NCBI RefSeq assembly: GCF_000003815.2
Contig: NC_049995.1
Coordinates: 8,686,007 to 8,750,006 of the forward strand
DNA length: 64,000 nt
Direction of reading: 5' to 3'
Origin: Branchiostoma floridae
Lineage: Eukaryota > Chordata > Leptocardii > Amphioxiformes > Branchiostomatidae
Positions 31,781-42,800 of this stretch are shown in pieces. Position numbers and translations under genes: made by a program. The notes beneath the pieces were generated by a model. The model did no database searches. It was not told where the DNA came from and was given only the letters and a program-made list of their open reading frames with translations. Numbering within the stretch: position 1 is the stretch's first letter; each line of letters opens with the position of its first letter.

Positions 31781-32139
31781 GACAATTTTTTCCGCTATCG
31801 CAAAGTCGATCGTTAGATTCCCCAAATGTTGGTGTTTACAAACTTTGTTTTACCAATAAAGATATACGATTCTTACGTCATACGTACAGGAATGCACGTC
31901 GATTTACTTAACTAATAGTGTTAAAGAATAGCTTTAAGAATTTAGCTTTTCGTGTTTCCATTCTTCATGAATTTACCATCATCCCCATGCAAACCTTTCC
32001 TAAAATCATCATAATTTTGGCCGATTTCTGCACCTATTTAAAACCGACGGAAGATCTGGTAGAGAGTAACTTTTAAAAGGTTGCCTACGTGCACGTCGAC
32101 ATGAAGGGTCAATATCCAACCTCATTAAGGCACGAACAT

Positions 32140-32378
32140 GCGTCATGTAACTTCCGGTCGAGTACTGCGGAAGTGCGAAGCAGCCAACTTCGACGAAACA
32201 TGCAGGACGTTTTTCATGTTTCCGGCCGTTAAACCGTGAATATAGAATTATAAACTAGCAGGGAAAGTCACTGGATCGAGAGGAAGCTAAAACCTTGATC
32301 TAGACAGCTTTATTTTGCCTGAACGTTAAGTCGAGTGTCTGCTGTTGAAAATCTTGCCTTTTGTAAGAAGCCATTGTC
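32140..32378 (+). promoter_or_regulatory. Putative promoter and 5' UTR of the SRCR-like gene
   Basis: ACTTCCGG and GCGGAAGTG, inverted ETS-type sites, lie about 20 bp apart near 32151-32175. The region is GC-richer than its surroundings. The transcription start is not visible. Confidence 0.35.
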
Positions 32379-35300
32379 ATGTTGTTACCTGTACTTGCCC
32401 TCCTGAGTGTATCCACAACCCTCACTGCGTCAGGTACGTAAGATTACGTCAACTTTGAATATCGTCTTCACAATGGTGAGTTTCATCAGTAGTGTATCAG
32501 TTTTATGTCAAGATAAACTTAGTTAACGTCAACCCTCATAATTCCGGGGCAGGTTACTTAAAGACTGACACATAAGAAAACAGTGAATTCGCCGACATGG
32601 TCCTAGTTCGGTATCAGTACTCCTTGAGGTATGCACACTTAAAGTATCCAGGTGTTCAAGACATTCTTCAGTATTAGGCCTTGATAACCAATATTTGAGA
32701 TTGACGTTACGTTGTGCAGTGGAATAAAGAAAACTGACTTCATATAACTAAGAATATTTAGATGGGGGGGGGGTGCCCAACTTTCATTTCGCATAACGCC
32801 AAAATGACTTACGCTAGAGCCACCAAATTCGGTGAGTTTTCCAAACATTTAGTTGGTAACAATTTCACAAAAGTCTGGAAAATTATCCATTTTTTGGTGC
32901 AGCCGTTTGCTGCATTTTTGACGAAAATCGCTAATTTCGGCTCTACCAATGTTAATGTTTGTTTGCTATATTATTGCTATTTTCTTACATATATATATAA
33001 GATCTTATGTTATCTTAGATATCTTTCATAATTAGATGTGCTGATTTGATGACTTTACAGATAGAGATTAAGACAGACAACGTGATTTTTATTAGTGATA
33101 GGGTGTGTCTGATTATTTCCGAATTTAAAGCCCATCAATGAGTGAAAACCTCTATGGCAGATGCAGTAAGCGTTTTCACCACAGCGAACTAAGCTTGAGC
33201 AACATTCTCTTATTACAGACTCCGGTAAACCTTGCGGTGATTTCCCTTGGCCGTCGGACGACTACACCGTAAACTGCGACTACGGCTACACCCGCCAGGG
33301 GGCCTCGTACGACGTGGCTCCTCAGGGTCGCTGCCAGGTTAGCCTATATGCCAGATATTGTAATCCATTGGCCTACGTAGCTAGTACAGGCTCTCTACGG
33401 GGCAGATGGATATTTCTGCCGCCGTGGTTTCGTCTGAACTCGGTAGGATTTTCACGCGGTAGGACTTTGTCCAGTGGGAGCTCGTGGCTGACCAAGCAAA
33501 GCCCTACCGCGTTTGAATTCTACCGAGTTCCAACAACCCAGGTCTTCACATGAGGGTAGTAAATATGCAGTAAAGTAGCCCCCAAGCTATGTAAGCTGTA
33601 AGGATCACCAAAAAGCAGTTCCTCAAGCAATTAGATATCATTTTGGAAACGGTCTGATCTTTCAGACAGCATCCACTACCTTTATTGCGTCAGTGGCAAT
33701 GAAGAGATCTAGCTAGAAAAAAACAGTTTCTTGAGTAACGACTTTCAGTTGACGAATCTTCTCACCTGAAAGTTTAACCTTCATCGATGTATGTAAGGAT
33801 CATTGTCAGAGTTTTACATCTGTTTTGCAACACTAAGTACTCTATTCTATAAAATACTACTGCTTAGAGATCACAAGGGTCTTCATTCACTGATAAACAG
33901 GTGGTATACGTGAGACTATGTGTTGCTTTTTGTATACTTGTGAGACTAGGCTAATTTGCATATTTGTGACCGACTACATGCGGCTTTACCAAACAGGTGC
34001 GCTGTCCCGCTGATGCCGAGATGTTGGTGGGACCGCCGGCTGACGGGAACCAGGGTCTGACTGACGGCTTCTACTACTGTAACAGGGTTAACGGTACATG
34101 GCTGGGCAGGGAGCCAGTCTGTCTGGGTAAGTTATTTTAACGAGAACCCCACAAAATATAACGCAGAAGTAGTGGCCTGAATTACTGCTATGATAACAAC
34201 TGCGCCGTTGGGGTGTGTAGCCGCGGCGAGCTCTGGAGTCACAAATTTGTGCCAGTGGACAGCGAGGACGTACGTCTTTGCGTTTTACAATTAGGTCACG
34301 GCGTCTGTTGGTCACCGGGTCCCTTCCGTGCCCCAAAATAGCCCTGTAGCCGCAGGCTGTCCCATGGAACCACTTGACTACGCCAGAAAGTGGAAAACAA
34401 AAGCAAACCAGTGAAACCACATATACACTTACGTCTTACGTATACATTTCTATTTCTCGTTTGCACAAACAGCCCGGCCCGGTCGGGCCCCGATTTGGAA
34501 ATGTGACGATAACCTAAGTTTCTTTCTTGAGAATTGCTATGGAACGGAACAAAAAAGTGCCAATTAACAGGTGTTTTCATACAAAAGCCCAGTTTTGGTT
34601 CAGGTTTGACTGTACTTTCGAGTTCAAGGTCAGATACTGTATGCAAAAGGACCGGCGTGATCTTAGTCCTCAATTTATGGAGTGGTTTTTGGATACACTG
34701 AAAGTACAAAAACTTTCAACTTAAGTTTGAGTACCATCTTAACATCCCATTGCATATACTAGTACATGTAATTGAAAAGCGCTCCTGTGCAGTATGTTGT
34801 CATATTGAAACCTTGGTTATCTCTCAGGTTTCGACTCGTCTTCAATGTGTTTAAACAGAACTCGAACATAACACGCTGATAATGGATCTAAACTCATTAC
34901 CCACACTTTGTACCCAAATGTACAGGCTTTTACAACAACGTAACCATGGTGACGGACGAGTCCAATGGGATCCGGCTGGTGGGGGGAGCGTCCTATGGCT
35001 GTGTGGAACTGTTCGATAACGTCACACAACAGTGGGGGCCTGTGAGAGGCTGGGTTCTCGATAACTTCGACCCACTAGACGATGCTCAAATGGAGTGGGC
35101 AAACCTCGCTTGTAGAAACCTTCGGTTTCCTGCGGGACTAGCCACAAAGGCGTACCGAAGAAGAGATTGGGTTGAAGACGACATGTGGCCGTTGACAGAG
35201 CAATACGAGCTGTACCCCCTTCAGTACCATTATGAACCCTCCTACCCACCAACGGTACCCAAGTTCGTGGTTTCGAAGTCCCCCGCTCCGCAATGGGAAG

Positions 35301-36114
35301 GCGCGACCCTACATGGCGCCATAGACCGGGTGGTACGAGGACCGTGCCCTGAGGGAGACAGGGACTGTGGTGACACCGCATTCGGGTTGTGCCTGGCATG
35401 CGAAGGACAACAAGGTACACGTGTGGACCAATCACTGGCGTCTATTTGCTATGTTGCCATAACGTCTTATTAGTATGGGTTTATGTGACAAAACATACAC
35501 GCATTCAAGGAAGTATGGAATTTCAACACTTAAACAATGTCGGGCCAGGCGTTATGTCACATTAAACAGCAGGAAAAGGGACTTACTTATTAGATTATTC
35601 ATGTAACCAAAAACAGAGATAATATTTTTGAAAGTTGAAATCCCTCATCATTCCTACAAGTGTGCATGCATTTATTGGCCCATCATGGATGTACGAATTT
35701 CTTCTTCATAAACCTAGCTAAGCTTATCATGACGTTATGGCTTTGAAACAAATGGAAATGGATGCTTGTGATTGTATCGTTGACCGAAATACAGTGTACT
35801 GATACCTATTGCTCTCTTTCACAACTCTTAAGCATGAAATGTAAACTTTACTGTTTCAATGAACTGCGCTTGAGATATGTTGTCATGTAATTTGATATAT
35901 CTATTAGGAGTTAGTACAACTAGAGAGATCCATAAATCATAGCTATAATTATTATTTATGATGGAAACTAATTTGCCATTTGCTGATATTTTCAGACCCA
36001 CTGTCGACCAGTGGCGCTTCCAACCACCTGACCACGGCCACAGCTCCCAGCATCGCACGCGCATGCGCAACGTATGCTGTCACTGTGCTCCTGATAGCAA
36101 CAGCAGTGGCTTGA
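32379..36114 (+). CDS. Secreted, probably GPI-anchored protein with two small Cys modules and an SRCR-like module, 5 exons
   Basis: Exons 32379-32433, 33219-33337, 33997-34126, 34926-35414 and 35996-36114 join in phase to 303 codons plus stop. Exon 1 is a signal peptide (MLLPVLALLSVSTTLTAS). Exon 2 (CGDFPWPSDDYTVNCDYGY) and exon 3 (VRCPADAEMLVG ... GFYYCNRVNGTWLG) look like short CCP/sushi-type modules, one per exon. Exon 4 begins with an SRCR-like signature (GIRLVGGASYGCVELFDN ... QWGPVRGW ... CRNLRFP) followed by about 100 residues I cannot place. The final exon ends in SGASNHLT, a spacer, then YAVTVLLIATAVA at the very C-terminus, the usual layout of a GPI attachment signal; a short membrane anchor is the alternative. 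NVT and NGT sequons are present. A cell-surface recognition role is an inference. Confidence 0.75.
33436..33530. mobile_element. 95-bp inverted-repeat MITE
   Basis: GAACTCGGTAGGATTTTCAC and its inverted partner ending TACCGAGTTC close a hairpin with about 34-bp arms, the inner part pairing ACGCGGTAGG with CCTACCGCG. It lies in intron 2 of the SRCR-like gene. Confidence 0.7.
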
Positions 36115-36880
36115 AAAGTATTCTGGGAAGGTAGCAGCAACGTTCAGAGAAACGTCAACAGACATCATATGTGCAAAGACAGGATGGAATTTCAATTCAA
36201 AATAACTTCAATGCTCGCGATTGGTTGGACGCTAACCAATCAGTTGCTAGAAGATCGATAGTAATTACGTCAAGCAGAGTGTCAAACAGTCGGTTTTAAT
36301 GCTTCACAATTTCTTTTTATTCTCATAAAATCTCAGAAAATAATTGTCAACTCAATCTGTATAATATTTACTATGTGTGTTTCCTATATATGTATTACGC
36401 GTTTTACTGTGTATTTTCATATAGCCAGACGACGTGGACCAATCAGAATGCCCCATTTCATGTTGGTTATGACGCCGTAACACATAGAATTCCGGCCAGC
36501 CAGGTGTTGAAAAATTTTAACACCTGACCAATCAGAAGGAGCGATACACAGGAATTTAACCAATCAGAATAGCACAGAGCACGAAGGAAATATCAGACCC
36601 CACAGAGACTCGGGGGAGGAATGATCACGAATACAGTACAGTAAACGTTTGAAAAGGATTGACATGCCAAGACTATAATGTTTTGAATATTTTCTGCGGA
36701 AATGTTGGTTTCAAAATGCAATCTGTAATCTCCTTTAATACAAATGTATGTACCAAAGAACAAATATGAATTTTCTGTGTCTGTGTCTGTTGTTTCACTA
36801 CTTTCGGGCGACGTCCCAGCAAGAGAACACAAAGAGCTCGTGAAACGTACCAGGTCGGGTTTTGAATTGGCAATGTGACA
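36115..36880. other. Convergent intergenic region between the SRCR-like gene and NXPE-A
   Basis: No gene. It holds several ACCAATCAGA words (near 36438, 36527 and 36560) and a near-palindrome CAGGTGTTG...AACACCTG at about 36500-36525. AATAAA on the minus strand near 36314-36319 could end NXPE-A. Confidence 0.4.
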
Positions 36881-39800
36881 TTAGACACAAACATACGACA
36901 ACATGTAAGAAACCTCCTCAGATATGACATCGTTAGTTGGGTGGACATTGTCCTCGTGAAACTGGCAGTCGGTCATTTCCCACGTGTCCACCAACACAAC
37001 AGGCAACCCAGAGAACATCTCCTTCAAGACCAGATATATCTGAAATAGCGGCCATTCGTCCAGGTGATTGAAGCTCGCTCCTGTCGTATTCGGGGGTTTG
37101 ATGACGACAATTGTCTCGGGTTCTCTACTGCGCAGGCGCAAGATGGCGGCCCGAACGGCTCGAACGCGGCGGATGAAAACACTGAGAGGATGATTGCTGA
37201 AATGCAGCCCAAGTGTGACCACGACCACTCTGTCGGGTCCTCCGGGGATGCTGTCAATGATTCGAGCTAAATTACTCAGCACAGTGGCGTTCGTCCACGT
37301 GTAGGTTTTTAAGGGGGTTCCGTGCGACTGGTACCGGGTTGTTATGTTCCATTCTGTCTCCAAGTAGTGCACTGGCCCGGCCGTTGCGGATGTGAAGTAA
37401 GGAACCGGAATATTCTCCATGTTTAGGAGCTTGGCTAAAAACTCAGCCCACTGCCGGACGGTTGAGTCCCCGAGAAAGTCGAGAATTTTGTTTTGCAGGC
37501 ATTTCTTGTACTCCAATGGCGACAGCCTCGTTGTCGCGCAGACACGTGATACCCACCGGCCATTGCGGTAATACCCAGAAGGTACCGGGACAGGAAGCCC
37601 AGGTCGGCAACTCGGTAGCTGCTCCTCCTCGTCTGCTCCAGACGAATTCCCTGCCACCTGGATTGTGGAATTTTTGCTTTGAATCTCGGCTTTGATGGCC
37701 TCGAGACCCCGTCCATTTCTGGAAAAAAAAGGACATTTTTAGTGTTTATCGGAGGGTAAAAAAATAGCCAACAGGCCACAGCCCACTAAAACAGTATCCT
37801 ATTCATTCAATTATAGAAAACATGAAAGAAAAAGGCTGTCAAAAGTCACCTACCTGAGGTTTAGTCCATAGAAAACTCAGGAGTCTGATTTCTAAAGTGT
37901 GTATCTGGTGATTTTGAAGACATTTCTAACAGTGGAATTCGAAAGTGTTGCTAAACCACCGGAACAAACTCTAATGATCTTTGACCTCTCTAGATAAGAA
38001 TTGAAGACACCCGATCTACACTTACTCTAGACTGTGCCGGACACGCCAAACATGGCCAAAATCATATGTTCCTCTGACAAAATAAAATAGCCAAAATCCT
38101 TACTGTAATTTTCAGCTCCAAAATGCCTACATTTTCCAAGAAAAAAACTTCTTAGACTTATTCTTTTGTTCGAGGCCTAATGGCATGAAATTGCACACTC
38201 TACGCATGCCTCTAATTGTGACACTTTATCAGCAGCTTTAGTCTGCTCCTGAACCGCGGCAAAGGAGTGAAACAAAACTGAAAACGGATGACTGCCAGAA
38301 TAGTATGAGCAATTGTGAGAACCTAAATTTCTGGTTCTGGTCTCTGTTTGCAAGAGCTCATGACTATTTCTCCGGTAAGGTGGTATCTCACTGCGCTTAG
38401 GGCGCCGGTGCGGCACTGCGGGGTTCGTTCACTGCGGCACTGTTGTGTTATTTTATAATTTATATATTGCGTAATATGGACAGCAAAATACACAAAACGT
38501 TAGAAAATTCGTAATCTTTCGAACCCCGCAGTACCGCACCGTAGTGCAGTGAGATACCACCTGCACGTTGTGTGTTCGCCTTCCGAGTTACTTCATAAAC
38601 CATGGGCGATAGGCCATCGAGTTTTTGTCGAAATCGCTGTTGCTTTATTTTTACGTATACACTCAACACACACTGTATACAGTACTACCGTACTGTGTAC
38701 TCGGTCCATTGAATCAAATAATAAACAACCATGCTGAGCTTGAAAGACGCACTGTGTACGCCGAGCTCCGTTTGCTGCGTCGTTCTAGATCACGGGGATA
38801 GTTCGCGCAAAGGTCGACGGGTGTAGAACAGTTTCGCAGTTGGCTCGAACGCGTTCGCGAAGCCCTACTCGAACCGATGAACCGCCAAGGGGCTAACTTC
38901 TCTAACTACATAAAAGTGACTGGGTAGGAAATACTATCCGGAAAGAGCGTTACCAATAGGGGTGGCAGCAGGAAATGTGACTTAGAACCATGGTTCTATG
39001 ATGGATCTGGGGCTTCTCGGCTTTTACGTGAGAATAGTTTTCGGCGTTGCTGGTTTGACAAAAGGCAATAATAGGCCATCGAGTATTTGTTGAAATCAGT
39101 ATTACATGTACTTTGTCGTACTGAAATAAGACTCCATGAACTCAAACAGTGTGCACTCGTTCCACAGAGATTCACGAGAATCAATCATACACTGACTACC
39201 AAACACACAGTGTACTCGGTCCACTCAAATATTCCCGGGAATCATACACTAACACACTCTGTGTCTTGTTCACTGGAAGAATTCCGAGAATCATAACACT
39301 AACATACACCGTGCACTCAGTCCACTGAAAGAATCCTGAGAATCATACACAATCATACACACGGTGTACTTGGTTCACTGAAACTTTCGCGGGAACTTTT
39401 CTGGGTCTCGCGTCTGATTGTCTAGCAATGATGTAATCGTCTTGTGCAGCAGCGACCCTACCGGCCAGGTATGGTACTGCTGGTAACGCTGTTCCCCGGA
39501 AATCGGACTTTACAAAATGCTGCATATTTTCTTTATTATTAGGTGTTGTGTCCTAAGGAATCTTACATGTCTAGAAAATAACACCTAGATAATAAGTCAA
39601 TGTGTTTTATTTCATTGCGGCATTTCGCCGAAAACAAGGGCTTTTGAAACGGCGTTTCCTACCTATTCATTATTGTTCCTAACACCAAAGCGTTCGGAAG
39701 TCAGTGTTCGGCAAACTTCGGGTGATTTCGGCAACCGTTCGTATGTGTGATTCTTTGGAATCGACAGCGTGTTTGTGTAACCGCTAAGTGTACGATTCTC

Positions 39801-42800
39801 GGGAATCTTTCCGTGGACCGAGTACACAGTAGCCTGGGTACCATCCGGATAGTAGTTCGCTCCTATGTTCGCTTCTGCTATCCGTCTGGAGACTTGAACA
39901 TTCAAACCGTTTGGTGTTAAAATCAGTTAATGAGCGAATCAAGGAATGGGTTCTAGAGCGCTGGTTCGATGACAACCGGCCCTCTCGCAAGTGACGGAGG
40001 GCGTTTCCGGTGTTGGAACATCGTTTCGAAGGAGCGCTTGAATCCATTCCATAATTCGCTCATATGTGGGGACCAATCAGCGCGTGCTTCCACTTTTTGT
40101 ACGATTCCAGACGTTGAGATGGTCCGCGTTCCCAGACGGAAACACAGTGAAGCGACTGTATATAGTGTATAGTGAATGTCAGAGCTAAAAGCGACGGTAT
40201 ATAGTACATAATGAACGCCGGAGCAAACTACTTTCCGGATGGTACCCAGGCTAAGTACACAGTGTGTGTAAGTGAAAACAATGTGTGTAAGTGTACGATT
40301 CTCGGGAATCTTTCCGTGGACCGAGTACCCAGTGTGTATAAGTGTACGATTCTCGGGCATGAATTTTTCCGTGGACAGAGTACCCAGTGTGTGTAAGTGT
40401 GCGATTCTCGGCAATCTTTCCTTGGAGTCAGATATTTATTACAGCAAACTAATACTGATTTCAACAAAAACTCGATGGCCTACCGCCTATGCATAAACTT
40501 GAAATATCGCATCTCCTCTTCAGTCAGCCCTAGGTCCGTATGTTCTTTAAGATAGCCATTGTGCCGATGGAACACTGACTGCTTACAGGCCACGCCTTCA
40601 GGTCTCTGGCAGTACCACTCCACTCCTGCATAGCTAGAGATGGTCGGGCACCAAAAAAATAGCCAATTAAAACATGCCTCATATCAATCTATCACTTTTT
40701 GACAGTTTGACAGTCTATTTGAGAGTTGGTGCACCACAGACGTTCCTTACAACCACGCGGTCCTTTTATTTCGTATAACGATGGGCATTTTACAAGCCAC
40801 TGCCTTGATTTGGCCGATAACTTCAGTCGTTACGTTATCAATTCCATTGAATTATGTGTGACAAGATATAATGATCTACGCCATTTTCTGTTCATAAATA
40901 CGATTCTTAGTACATGTATCGGTCCAGTACGTGCGATATCTGCTTATACAAAAATGAAAAATCTTTTGTTATATATATCATGTTATCTGTGTTTAGTTTT
41001 TTGAAGGCAGCTTTTTGCTAAACTCTCTTTTTTTGCACGTATGCAGCCATATAATGGAATTAACATATCCTAAAATCAAATAAATGACTAACCTATCAGA
41101 GAAGTCACAGATGCCACCACCCTCAGGAATCTGCAAGTCGTTGGGATTCAAACTGCACCAACCAGTCGACGATTTATTTCCAGTGATGTATCTTCGCTGA
41201 TACCTACATCCAAGATATTTGAATAACGTATTAGTTATGATAACTATGACAGCAGCATTCGACTTTCGTCAGTCTTTATCATATTTACGAGAAATGTATC
41301 CAAAATATCTGCACTCAACATTGCCCTGAAGAAGGTGACAAAGGGTCACTGAAAAGTCGGTGAAAACAAAACAATAGTAAAAACAAAGAATCCCTTTATT
41401 CAGTGACCTATCAATCTGATGAAATCATTTACGGATATCATATAGTAACACGTGTTTCGATGTCTGTCAGACACCATCACTAGGATCGATTAAAATGACT
41501 GGATCTGCTTGTCGCTGCACTACTTATATCCGATGAAGGTGGCGCTGCAGCAGCAAGAATACTGTCCCCAACGTGACTCAGTTTGTATCCCCCTTCTCTG
41601 TTATCTCTGCTATAAGTAGCAGCGAGAAGCAGATCCAGTCATTCTAACCCTGATGATGGTGTCTGACAGACATCGAAACGTTGGACGTGAGTACTTCCCT
41701 GGTTGTGTGTAAAAAAAACTTTATCACATGAGCATTTACCAACCTGATTTAACTATTTCGGATAATTCGCTGCCTATAGTCTTTGATAACAAGGGGTGGG
41801 CACCGGTGTCACAGCGATCCCCCCATGTGTTTTAGGGCCTACCAGTTCAAGAAAATAACAAGAGTGAAGAAAAGGAGAATTGATAGTTATTTTTACCAAG
41901 CTTCTACAGTCAAACTTGGTCTAAAACAGAGGCAGGTAAGTGTTGTTAACATGAGTTGAATAGGAATTTAAATTAGGTCGGTCCAGGTTCCGGTCCTTAC
42001 CTGGAACCTGGACCTGACCCTCTGGACCTGGACCTGAATTTTCTGTACCGGTACCCATCCCTAGTCTTAACGGAAGTAGAATGTTCTACCAGCTGCGGTT
42101 GAAGGGGAAACCTTCAGCCACACGTTTGATGACACGGACTGCGCTGGAGGAGTGGACCATCCGCACACTAACGGTGACGTCACCCTCCCACAGGAGCCGA
42201 AACGTCACCCCGTACGTCCCGTTCCCGAAGTCCCGGACCCGGCCGGGCGCACTGGACTTGGTCCTCTCGGTGTAGATCTTAGCACGGAAGAAATCTCCTC
42301 CATAAGTCTTCTCTCTTGTGTGGTGAAATTGGAAAACAATGCAACATAAACTCATTCGAAAACTGCAATTTCACGATAAGGCCACACTGAATCAATTCAT
42401 GGATGACATCCTCTGGAGACCCCAAAGCTAATCAACGAGGCTAAAAAAACTCCAGCAAAACAAAACCAAGCAAAACCACAGGACTAAACATCCCCTGGCA
42501 TGCTTTCCCAGTCTCGGTTTGTCTAATGAACTCTGTATTAACGTTATGAAAAAAACACAGATATTTGAAAACCCATGACAGTAAATGGAGCGAGAAACAT
42601 GGTACGTTATTATCGAAAACGATGGACTAAAATGAGTAACGTTACAGAGTAAAAAGAGGAAAGAGAATGTATTTTTCTCTACACTCCATAGGTTTCATTA
42701 CAAATAAACGGATTCAAGTGGTGTTATGGCTCTCGTGAAATATATTCGTCATATATTGCATGACGTCACCACCACCTGTATCCCATGTATGACGTCACCT

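Noticed and set aside
35022-35435. Minus-strand frame opposite exon 4 of the SRCR-like gene
   Set aside because: The plus-strand exon has matching splice phases on both sides; the minus frame has no family features.
37064-37270. Frames opposite the NXPE PC-esterase exons (37064-37270, 37462-37695)
   Set aside because: They are antisense shadows of a strongly conserved coding exon.
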